From: an uncultured Clostridium sp.
Lineage (GTDB): Bacteria > Bacillota > Clostridia > TANB77 > CAG-508
Assembly (NCBI GenBank): GCA_900553695.1
Contig: USEM01000026.1
Coordinates: forward strand, 1 to 17,416
Length of the DNA stretch: 17,416 nucleotides
Reading direction: 5' to 3'
The notes below the pieces were generated by a model. That model was not told where the DNA came from and did no database searches. It saw only the letters and a list, made by a program, of their open reading frames with translations. Numbering within the stretch: position 1 is the stretch's first letter; each line of letters opens with the position of its first letter. Below are positions 7,890 through 13,967 of the stretch, piece after piece. Position numbers and translations under genes: made by a program.

Positions 7890-7934
7890 AAAAATCGTTC
7901 GTCAAAACTTTACATATTTCGACAAACGATTTTT
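7890..7934 (-). terminator. Terminator-like hairpin after the pilin-like gene
   Basis: Arms 7890-7907 (AAAAATCGTTCGTCAAAA) and 7917-7934 (TTTCGACAAACGATTTTT) pair along 18 positions with two mismatches or wobbles and a 9-base loop. On the minus strand the descending arm ends in a T-run, about 46 bases past the pilin-like stop codon. The ends are symmetric, so it could act in both directions. Confidence 0.65.
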
Positions 7935-7979
7935 GTTCATATATACTAATCTGAGGTCCGGCTTGGGATAGGCTGAAAA

Positions 7980-9188
7980 TTATTGCAATAATTGCAATAT
8001 ATTTTCTCCAAATTCACCAGAAAAATCTAAAATTTGGCCTGCAACTGGGATTTCAGATGTTAGAGAAACTAGAGGACGCAAACCGAAAAAGAAGTTGCGC
8101 GCAGCGCCAATGGAACCGAACAAGCTGTCGTATGAGTACGCGTAACCATTGCTCACGCGACCTAGGCCAAAGTAAGCATATTCTAAGTAAGCAATGACCC
8201 CACGAGAAGCCAGCCAATATCCATAATTCGTTTTGCTATTTCCAAATATCATTGCTTTGGCTGTTGCTGAAATTTCACTTGATACTTGTGGTGCTCCTGT
8301 TGGTGCATCTACTGTTGAATCAATTGCATAAAAATATCCATTTAATTCATATTCTCCTAAAACTGCTCCACTATCGCTTATTCCTTCTGGGTGATTTGGG
8401 TCATAATATTTTCCTGAATTACTTGTATCATTGTTGTTTTTTATTGCTGTCCACATATCTCCTAGGTCTTTTAGTTTCGTTGTTAAATTACTTGTTGTAT
8501 TATAGGTATCATTTAAATAATACATTCCTCCTGCTGGTGTATATCCTAATGCTCTATTTACATCTTCTATTGTCATTCCTCTTGCATTTGTTCCATATAA
8601 TTCTTTGCACATTCTGTTCACTTCATCTACTGCATTGTTATATGCTGCTGCTCCTTTAAAGTATATTTTATTTGTTGTTGGGTGTTCTGTTGTTAATAAT
8701 AACACTTCATTTAGTCCATCGTTATCTTTATCTTCATATCCAAACACTACCCATTTAGTTTCCTCTGCATTTAAGGCTAATGTTTGATCTGAATCATATC
8801 CACTTTTAGCTGATGTTATACTTGTACTTGCTGTTTTACTTTCTGTTTCTCCTATTTGTTGTCCTATACTTAATGTTCTTCCTGTACTATCTCCATCATT
8901 AAATGCTTTACATTTTTCACATGTGCATCTTATCTGTGCTCTGGTATTATCTGTATATTGCCAATTATGTTTTGAACTTTTGTTATTTACATCTTCCAGT
9001 TTTCCCATTAGTTCATCAACTCTTGTCTGCTCTTCTTCAACTTTTGCATTTGTGCCATTTACTGCTTTTTCAGCACTGCCAAATAAATCTCCCTTAATTA
9101 GTAAATTTACACTTACTCCTACTAATATTAACAGAATTATTATGGTTATAATTAGCGCTATTAACGTTATTCCTCTGTTTTTTCTCAT
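7980..9188 (-). CDS. Pilin-like surface protein with a hypervariable C-terminal domain
   Basis: The 402-residue product begins MRKNRGITLIAL, a type IV prepilin leader with the predicted cut after Gly6, followed by a hydrophobic helix (about 7-30). The usual Glu at mature position 5 is Ala. A charged helix, a CxCxxC cluster (RCTCEKC, about 88-93) and a large extracellular-type region follow. The C-terminus reads YWLASR, a variable stretch, then GLRPLVSL, as in the C-type-lectin/formylglycine-generating-enzyme-like ligand-binding folds (possibly DUF6273). I chose the ATG at 9186-9188 because AAGGAG lies upstream and the leader is then a normal 6 residues; an in-frame ATG at 9221 would add 11. 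No pilus assembly genes are nearby. Base composition changes abruptly at about 8041-8220. Confidence 0.8.
   Translation of the reverse strand: MRKNRGITLIALIITIIILLILVGVSVNLLIKGDLFGSAEKAVNGTNAKVEEEQTRVDELMGKLEDVNNKSSKHNWQYTDNTRAQIRCTCEKCKAFNDGDSTGRTLSIGQQIGETESKTASTSITSAKSGYDSDQTLALNAEETKWVVFGYEDKDNDGLNEVLLLTTEHPTTNKIYFKGAAAYNNAVDEVNRMCKELYGTNARGMTIEDVNRALGYTPAGGMYYLNDTYNTTSNLTTKLKDLGDMWTAIKNNNDTSNSGKYYDPNHPEGISDSGAVLGEYELNGYFYAIDSTVDAPTGAPQVSSEISATAKAMIFGNSKTNYGYWLASRGVIAYLEYAYFGLGRVSNGYAYSYDSLFGSIGAARNFFFGLRPLVSLTSEIPVAGQILDFSGEFGENILQLLQ
8041..8220 (-). other. Candidate DGR-type variable region in the pilin-like gene
   Basis: I count about 87 G+C in 180 bases (48%), against about 33% in the next 60 bases of the gene and about 23-30% in neighbouring genes. 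On the coding strand, the 44 codons from the Arg of LASR (8202-8204) to the Pro of GLRP (8073-8075) have only 20 A in 132 bases (15%). Many codons in the stretch end in C or T (TAC, AGC, GAC, TTC, GGC, CGC, AAC), as expected when A bases of template AAC/AAT codons are randomised. The frame is intact and flanked by constant motifs. No template repeat or reverse transcriptase is in the window. Confidence 0.5.
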
Positions 9189-9225
9189 TTTTAACCTACT
9201 CCTTTTCTTTTGAAATCTCATTTCC

Positions 9226-9382
9226 TATACTGTATAGCCAAACGCAGGAGTTATATATTTTTTTCGAAAGAAAACAATCGAAGAGCCAACGGCTTCACTC
9301 GTGACCCTCGTAGCCATTTCGATTTTTTCTTGAGAACAAAACATATATAACTCAAGGCGAGATTTGGCGGACTTTATAGTAC
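9226..9382. repeat. ~155-bp imperfect palindrome upstream of the pilin-like gene
   Basis: The left and right halves are related as inverted repeats in several blocks: GCCAAA-CGC (9237-9245) with GCGAGATTTGGC (9357-9368), GAGTTATATAT (9248-9258) with a perfect ATATATAACTC (9343-9353), and AAGAAAACAATCGAA (9268-9282) with TTCGATTTTTTCTT (9318-9331). The GC-rich apex (9283-9317) contains a small AGCC-AAC-GGCT hairpin. It could be a MITE-like or REP-like dispersed element, or a structured RNA in the pilin leader. It occupies most of the first half of the gene-poor stretch 9222-9649. Confidence 0.6.
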
Positions 9383-9390
9383 AAAACTAA

Positions 9391-9531
9391 TTAAAATACA
9401 CAACAAAAGAGCCAGACTTTTATCCATCTCTTACAAACAACTTTAATAAAGTATATGGGAATATGCTTGTTTTTTTCAAATGAACATAATGTGTGTACAG
9501 CCTCAAGACTTACAGTTACTGCTAAGTTCAT
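9391..9531 (-). CDS. Possible 46-residue small ORF before the pilin-like gene
   Basis: An ATG at 9529-9531 with a GAAGGA site 5-6 bases upstream opens a 46-codon frame ending at TAA (9391-9393). The product starts MNLAVTVSLEAVHTLC and has a hydrophobic, Cys-containing end (WLFCCVF). A promoter-like pair lies about 45 bases upstream. I do not recognise it. It may be chance in AT-rich DNA, and nothing supports it beyond the start signals. Confidence 0.2.
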   Translation of the reverse strand: MNLAVTVSLEAVHTLCSFEKNKHIPIYFIKVVCKRWIKVWLFCCVF

Positions 9532-9573
9532 TTTTTTCCTTCTTTGTTACTTTTTACTTTTGCCTTTTTTTGT

Positions 9574-9602
9574 ATTTTATAATAAAAATTTACAAATTGC
9601 AA
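9574..9602 (-). promoter_or_regulatory. Promoter candidate upstream of the small ORF and pilin-like gene
   Basis: On the minus strand, TTGCAA (9597-9602) and TAAAAT (9574-9579) are 17 bases apart. The -35 is part of the AT-rich dyad at 9592-9620. It would drive a transcript through the palindrome into the pilin-like gene, with a leader of about 380 bases. This is a weak consensus match. Confidence 0.3.
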
Positions 9603-9620
9603 TATATTTTTGCAATTTGT
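9592..9620 (-). terminator. AT-rich perfect dyad after the permease gene
   Basis: ACAAATTGCAA (9592-9602) and TTGCAATTTGT (9610-9620) form a perfect 11-bp stem with a 7-base loop. It lies 30 bases past the frame-corrected permease stop (9650-9652), and AAATTTTTATT follows on the minus strand. It may be a weak terminator or an operator, since it overlaps the promoter candidate for the downstream unit. Confidence 0.4.
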
Positions 9621-9649
9621 AATATTTTTGTAATATAAAAACTTCAGTC

Positions 9650-10742
9650 TCACACAAATATACTTTTTATTATTCCATTTTCTATACTTACGCTAAATAT
9701 ATTTTTTAATATTATAAGCACTATTGGTCCTACGAATAGTCCGAAGTACGCCTATTATTTTAAAACCAGTATACATGGCAAGTAATGTGAATATTGGGTG
9801 TATTCCAATTTTTCCACTTACAATTCTTGGTTCTAAAAGTTGCCTTGCTATTAATATTATTGCAAAAATTACTATTATTGCTATTCCTAGGTTTATATCT
9901 CCATTTAATGCCTCTATTATTGCCCAGGGTACCATTACTGTACCAGAGCCTAGTATTGGAAGTGCATCTACAAAGCCTATTGCTAGTGCTGTTAAAAATG
10001 GATATGGAACGTTAAAGTGGAAGATTTTTAGGATATATAACCCCACTAATACTATAATAAAGGAAATTATAATTAATATTGCCTCTGCCTTTAAATAATT
10101 TCCAAGCTCTCTTACAATGCTTCTAGTATGTGTGCCAATTTTCTTTGCCCATTTGTGTGGTAGTTGGTGTTCTATTGTGTCTGCAATATATATTTTATCT
10201 ATACATATAAAATATGTTGCAAGTAAAGTAATAAATGTATAGATTGCAATTGTAGGAATTTCTGATATTATTTGTGTTGCCTTTGTAAGCACTCCTGAAA
10301 CATAATTTGTTATAAAGCTAACTACTTTATCACTAGAGTTTTCTAGAATAGTCGCAACTTCCATTGGTAATTTTGTATTTCCTGTCTTTATACTTCCTAT
10401 ATAATTTTTTACTTGGTCATACATTAGCTGAATGTAATTGTTTAGGCCTTTTAAAAGATTTGAACTCTCTGTTATTAATGTAACTATTCCCCAAACAAGA
10501 AGTGCAAGTATTATTATAAAGATTATCACTATAACCATAATTGCACATTTTTTTCTTTCAAGCTTAGTCCTCCTAGATAATCTTTTTATAAGAGGCTCCA
10601 CAAGAAGCGATATTACAAAACCAATTAAAAATGGCATATAAAAAATTGCTAGTTTAAATGATAAAAATATTAAAACTAGTGAGAGTATTAACATTAATAT
10701 ATTTTTTGTAATTCTTGTCCAATATCCAACATCTATAATCAT
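9650..10742 (-). pseudogene. AI-2E / YtvI-type permease with a C-terminal frameshift
   Basis: This is a multi-pass membrane protein of the AI-2E exporter/YtvI superfamily. It shows N-terminal transmembrane helices (about 13-50), a central amphipathic soluble-looking region, and a C-terminal set with the signature blocks PYPFLTALAIGFVDALPILG (about 246-265), GTVMVPW and ARQLLEPRIVSGKIGIHP. As read, the frame ends at 9693 (349 residues) with an unlikely tail, GVLRTIRRTNSAYN. Dropping one base near 9746 restores AYFGLFVGPIVLIILKNIF, the conserved ending, to a stop at 9650-9652 (363 residues). A single inserted base therefore separates the last helix. It may be a real lesion or a sequencing error. 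The ATG has an AAGGAGA site. Relatives include a sporulation membrane protein, but substrate and role are unknown. Confidence 0.8.
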
Positions 10743-10768
10743 TAAACTTCTCCTTATGTATTAAAATG

Positions 10769-10793
10769 AAGGCTGGAATTTAAACCCAGCCTT
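10769..10793 (-). terminator. GC-rich hairpin between the proline-tailed gene and the permease
   Basis: AAGGCTGG (10769-10776) and CCAGCCTT (10786-10793) form a perfect 8-bp stem. On the minus strand, CATTTTAAT follows, a poor U-run. It lies 59 bases past the upstream gene's stop and just before the permease ribosome binding site, so it could be a weak terminator or a leader hairpin. Confidence 0.45.
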
Positions 10794-10851
10794 TATGAAT
10801 TTTCTTCCTAATTTTATTATTTAATTTTAAAGAAAATTTATACATTTTTTT

Positions 10852-11370
10852 CTAATATGGTCTCCATGGTGGTTGCATTGGTCTTGGTGGACGTGGTGGC
10901 GGTGGCATAGGTGGTCTTTGATTTCTTCTTCTTAACAATTCTCTTAAAATTAAAATTTGAATTAAATCTCTTAGCATGAAGTTTTGCTGTCTTGTTTCCC
11001 CTCTCATTTCTGGTTCTTTTGCATTTGGATTTCTAACATCTCCATTTTTTAGAATTGGTCTTTGTGCATTTACGTTTTGGTTTGGTCTTTCTACTGGTTC
11101 AACATTCATGAATACTTCGTCAGTCATGCTATTTATTAAGTCCACTGTTATTTCTCTTTGGCTATTCTGCGTGCAAACTCTACATACCATTGGATATACA
11201 ATTCTATATATATCTGGATACATTGTTTCTATAATTTCTGCAGATGTATTTCTATTTTGATTGTTTATATAGTTTGTATCATAATAATAGTTATCATAAG
11301 AATTTGTATAAATATTGTTTGGTATTTGGCTATAGCCTAAAACACTTCTCATATATTCTTCATAATCCAT
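10852..11370 (-). CDS. Unrecognised protein with a Tyr/Asn-rich N-terminus and a proline-rich tail
   Basis: The 172-residue product has three parts. Residues 1-40 are rich in Tyr and Asn (SYDNYYYDTNYINNQNR). A compact core at about 43-92 contains MYPDIYRIVYPMVCRVC and then ITVDLINSMTDEVFM. A hydrophilic linker leads to a basic Leu-rich helix (about 132-150, LRDLIQILILRELLRRRN) and a final proline/arginine tail (PPMPPPPRPPRPMQPPWRPY). There is no signal peptide or clear membrane segment. The ATG has a strong AGGAGGG site, and the gene stands alone between an HNH cassette and the permease. I do not recognise the family. The composition resembles spore-coat or other structural proteins, but that is only a guess. 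Confidence 0.75.
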   Translation of the reverse strand: MDYEEYMRSVLGYSQIPNNIYTNSYDNYYYDTNYINNQNRNTSAEIIETMYPDIYRIVYPMVCRVCTQNSQREITVDLINSMTDEVFMNVEPVERPNQNVNAQRPILKNGDVRNPNAKEPEMRGETRQQNFMLRDLIQILILRELLRRRNQRPPMPPPPRPPRPMQPPWRPY

Positions 11371-11438
11371 TATCTTCCCTCCTATAATCTGTTTTAAGTA
11401 TATGCATTGAAGGGTAGAAAAAGTACCTAAAAAATAAA

Positions 11439-11461
11439 GAGACTAAAAAAGCCTCTTTATC
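11439..11461 (-). terminator. Terminator of the HNH gene, overlapping its stop codon
   Basis: On the minus strand, AAAGAGGC and GTCTCTTT pair around a T-rich loop and are followed by ATTTTTT. The TAA stop of the HNH gene (11457-11459) lies in the ascending arm. It has the form of an intrinsic terminator. Confidence 0.7.
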
Positions 11462-12101
11462 TATTCAAAATTACTTCTACATTATCAAGCACAATGGTTG
11501 GAATTCGTGTGATTCCGTTATTTTTGGCAAACATCAGTTGAATGAAACCATCTAGCAGATAGTTGTTTCTATCTACTATTATTGGATGTGGCAGATGACC
11601 GAATTCTTGGTAAAAAGACTCTGTCTTTTTATATCTCTTACCAAGATAGCTCTCAGACATGATAAAATTCACTAAAATATTATCTATCTTTCGAGTTGTT
11701 ATCCACTCTCTTGGTAAATAATATCCCTTCTTTCTTTTTTGCCTCATGTTGCTTGCCAAGAACCGCTTCTTTATTTCACTTTTTTGCTTAGATGGTGCTG
11801 CTAGCCAGTTTCTGTACTGACGTTCCGTCAGGTTGCCTTTATGTCCATTACATTCAGAACATGTTGGTGCAAGGTTGTTTGTGATATACGGACCGCCCAA
11901 ATCTTGTGGATATAAGTGATCTATTGTAATATCACTGTTTGAAAGTTTCCGCCCACAATACCAACAAGTTTTACCTTTGATGGCTATTGTAAGCTCATTC
12001 ATAAAACTATGTGAATACGCCCCTGGGAGTATCTTTAGAACTCCGTCCTCCATTTTTGCTTTACTTTCATAGTTGAACTTTTTGGGTAATTCGATAATCA
12101 T
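11457..12101 (-). CDS. HNH endonuclease with a ParB-like C-terminal region
   Basis: The 214-residue product has a zinc-dependent HNH core. CWYCGRKL (C46, C49), ITIDHLYPQDLGG (D61, H62), NNLAPTCSECNGHKG (N76, C81, C84) give the metal ligands and catalytic residues of the Cys4-HNH fold (as in McrA-like and phage or homing nucleases). A basic linker (about 108-127) follows. Residues 168-207 (HPIIVDRNNYLLDGFIQL, then AKNNGITRIPTIVLD) resemble the ParB/sulfiredoxin-like nuclease motif, with its VD...LDG...R/A pattern. The gene has its own consensus promoter, a strong AGGAGGT site, its own terminator, and clearly higher GC (about 37-40% in sampled rows) than its neighbours. This suggests horizontal acquisition. 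Its target and biological role are unknown. Confidence 0.85.
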   Translation of the reverse strand: MIIELPKKFNYESKAKMEDGVLKILPGAYSHSFMNELTIAIKGKTCWYCGRKLSNSDITIDHLYPQDLGGPYITNNLAPTCSECNGHKGNLTERQYRNWLAAPSKQKSEIKKRFLASNMRQKRKKGYYLPREWITTRKIDNILVNFIMSESYLGKRYKKTESFYQEFGHLPHPIIVDRNNYLLDGFIQLMFAKNNGITRIPTIVLDNVEVILNR

Positions 12102-12136
12102 CTAATTTACCTCCTACTATATTATTATTCTTAAAT

Positions 12137-12165
12137 ATTATATACCAGTTTTACATAGTTTTCAA
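12137..12165 (-). promoter_or_regulatory. Strong promoter of the HNH gene
   Basis: TTGAAA (12160-12165) and a perfect TATAAT (12137-12142) are exactly 17 bases apart on the minus strand. The -35 overlaps the last bases of the dehydrogenase gene and a small dyad, ATAGTT-GAA-AACTAT. The predicted leader is about 28 bases and holds the AGGAGGT site. Confidence 0.7.
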
Positions 12166-12914
12166 CTATTTTTCTTTGTTTGGTTTATATACACAAGTTT
12201 CATTGATAATTTGTCTGGTGATATTTTACTTAAGAAACGTAATACTTTTATTTTAAAACCTGGTACAATTACAAGTTTTCCTTTTAAAGCTTTATCTATT
12301 CCATATTTTGCAACATATTCACTAGATAATGCTTTTATGCTGAAGTGTACATTTGCAACATTATTAAAATTTGTTGCAACAGGTCCTGGGCATAATACAC
12401 TTACCTTTACATTTGATTTTTCTCTTCTCAATTCTTCATATATACTTTCTGTAAGTCTTAATACATAAGCCTTTGAGCTATAATATGCAGCCATAAGTGG
12501 TCCTGGTGCAAAGCCTGCTATTGATGCAACATTTAGAATTCTTCCTTCATTCTTGGCTACCATATCTTTTAAAAATAGTTTTGTTAAAGTATGCACTGCT
12601 GTTATGTTTGTATTTATAAGGTTCACTTCTTTTTCTAAATTTGTTTCTGTAAATTTTCCAAATACTCCAAATCCTGCATTATTTATTACAAAATCTATAT
12701 TTTCATTTTTAAGTTCTTCATATAGTTCTATACACTTTTCTTTTGTTGATATATCCTTTTCAATTATTTCTACATTTTCTCCTAATTCTTCTTTTAAGTT
12801 TGATAGTTTCTCTTTGTTTCTTCCAACTGCAAATACCTTGTATCCTAGTTTTACCAAATATCTTGCCATATCACGTCCTATTCCCGAAGATGCTCCTGTA
12901 ACTAATGCATTCAT
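12162..12914 (-). CDS. Short-chain dehydrogenase/reductase (classical SDR)
   Basis: This is a 250-residue NAD(P)-dependent oxidoreductase of the classical SDR family. The cofactor motif TGASSGIG is at residues 7-14, followed by the Rossmann strand with an Arg (VFAVGRNKEKL) that favours NADPH. The NNAGFG motif lies at about 89-94, the catalytic Ser at about 132 (NVASIAGFAPG) and the YYSSK pair (about 145-149). CPGPVATNF follows. This pattern resembles the DltE/YqjQ-like group of SDRs; the substrate cannot be predicted. The ATG has an AGGAGG site and a TATAAT-type promoter just upstream. The gene diverges from the HD-GYP gene, and the two promoters share about 105 bases. Confidence 0.9.
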   Translation of the reverse strand: MNALVTGASSGIGRDMARYLVKLGYKVFAVGRNKEKLSNLKEELGENVEIIEKDISTKEKCIELYEELKNENIDFVINNAGFGVFGKFTETNLEKEVNLINTNITAVHTLTKLFLKDMVAKNEGRILNVASIAGFAPGPLMAAYYSSKAYVLRLTESIYEELRREKSNVKVSVLCPGPVATNFNNVANVHFSIKALSSEYVAKYGIDKALKGKLVIVPGFKIKVLRFLSKISPDKLSMKLVYINQTKKNS

Positions 12915-12937
12915 TCCATTTCCTCCTTTTGCTATAC

Positions 12938-12943
12938 ATTATA
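12938..12943 (-). promoter_or_regulatory. Extended -10 promoter of the dehydrogenase gene
   Basis: The minus strand reads TGGTATAAT, a perfect -10 with an upstream TG, 24 bases before the ATG. No good -35 is visible at the right distance, which is common with extended -10 promoters. Confidence 0.5.
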
Positions 12944-12973
12944 CCATATTTTATATAAAAATTACTTTTTTTC

Positions 12974-13002
12974 TTGACGAATTTTATTATTCATTGTACA
13001 AT
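12974..13002 (+). promoter_or_regulatory. Promoter of the HD-GYP gene
   Basis: TTGACG (12974-12979) and TACAAT (12997-13002) are 17 bases apart. The predicted start, near 13009, leaves a leader of only about 11-12 bases before the ATG at 13021. Confidence 0.65.
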
Positions 13003-13020
13003 AGTTTCGGGTGTTGATTA

Positions 13021-13929
13021 ATGAAAGAATTTAAATTGGATTTTTATGATAAAACTAGCTTAAAAAGCTATAACCTAGATGAAAGCATGAGATATCAACT
13101 TGCAATGCTTGGCAGTTTAGATGTTTTTACTAGAAAACATTCTGAAAATGTTGCCAGTATAACTTGTAGAATATGTGAATATTTGCACATGAAAGACTAT
13201 TTCACTGTGTACTGTACATTATGTGCATACTTGCATGATATTGGCAAACAGTTTATTCCTCCAGCAATATTACAAAAACCTGCTGCTCTTACTCCTGAAG
13301 AATTTGAAATAATGAAAACCCACACTACAATAGGTCATGAAATGTGTATGAGGGATGCAAAGTTACGCCCATACGCAGATGTTCCTTGGTGTCATCATGA
13401 AGGTTTAGATGGATCTGGCTATCCTCGTGGGCTTACATATAAAGAAATTCCATTAGAAGCCAAGATCATTCGAGTTGCAGACGAGTTTGATGCTATAACA
13501 AGTAAAAGGCAATATAAAACACACATTGGAGTTACTGAAACTCTAAATATACTGGTAAGTGAAACTAAGCCATCAAAAGGTCAAAAATATGGAAAAGTTG
13601 AACCAAGATTTGTAAAAGCTTTAATTAAGGTAATCGCTGATGATGTAGAATATGAACTTTATAATGTAGGATTATATGTTGACTACTTAAAGGAAGAAAT
13701 TAAAAGACTTGAACAAATTGGTAATTACATAAAAAAAATGAATACTACTCACAGCGAAACTGATAAAGCTTATTATTATGGTGTAATAAAAACCACTTTT
13801 CAACCTGGAGAAAATCTAGAAAATTATGAACATGTTCTTTTAGAATACAAAGAAGCTTATGATACTCGTAAACAAGGAATGGCAGATTTAGCAGTAGAAT
13901 TAAAAACAATTAAAAAATTGAAAGTATAG
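13021..13929 (+). CDS. HD-GYP domain phosphohydrolase
   Basis: This is the only plus-strand gene in the window (302 residues). It shows an HD-GYP domain at about residues 25-205: RKHSENVA (H40), LHDIGK (H72, D73), H101, HHEGLDGSGYP (H125, H126, with GYP at 133-135) and ADEFDAIT (D154). These residues form the di-iron/metal site of cyclic di-nucleotide phosphodiesterases. Family members hydrolyse c-di-GMP or related nucleotides; the activity here is inferred. A 95-residue C-terminal part (about 208-302) has a helical, Glu/Lys/Tyr-rich look and no domain I recognise. There is no receiver, PAS or membrane domain. The ATG has no convincing Shine-Dalgarno site (only GGGTG), and the leader is very short. 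Confidence 0.9.
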   Translation: MKEFKLDFYDKTSLKSYNLDESMRYQLAMLGSLDVFTRKHSENVASITCRICEYLHMKDYFTVYCTLCAYLHDIGKQFIPPAILQKPAALTPEEFEIMKTHTTIGHEMCMRDAKLRPYADVPWCHHEGLDGSGYPRGLTYKEIPLEAKIIRVADEFDAITSKRQYKTHIGVTETLNILVSETKPSKGQKYGKVEPRFVKALIKVIADDVEYELYNVGLYVDYLKEEIKRLEQIGNYIKKMNTTHSETDKAYYYGVIKTTFQPGENLENYEHVLLEYKEAYDTRKQGMADLAVELKTIKKLKV

Positions 13930-13933
13930 TAGC

Positions 13934-13967
13934 AAAAGAATGTAGATTTTATTTTCTACATTCTTTT
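13934..13967. terminator. Bidirectional terminator between the HD-GYP gene and the cysteine desulfurase
   Basis: AAAAGAATGTAGA (13934-13946) and TCTACATTCTTTT (13955-13967) form a perfect 13-bp stem with an 8-base loop, with T-runs on the outgoing arm in both directions. The desulfurase stop codon (13949-13951) lies in the loop. It serves convergent genes. Confidence 0.85.

Noticed and set aside
7983..8003. Tandem TTGCAAT-type palindromes at the end of the pilin-like gene as an operator or attachment site
   Set aside because: They are explained by the coding of the final ILQLLQ residues, and no matching direct repeat flanks the island.
8252..9213. Several Leu-rich plus-strand open frames under the pilin-like gene
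   Set aside because: They are antisense to the pilin-like gene, of low complexity, and have no start signals.
9724..10098. Plus-strand frames antisense to the permease
   Set aside because: The permease motifs on the other strand are clear; these frames have no family likeness.
12553..13017. 154-codon plus-strand frame overlapping the dehydrogenase and running to the HD-GYP start
   Set aside because: It is antisense to a well-conserved SDR, is Phe/Ser-rich, and crosses the divergent promoters.
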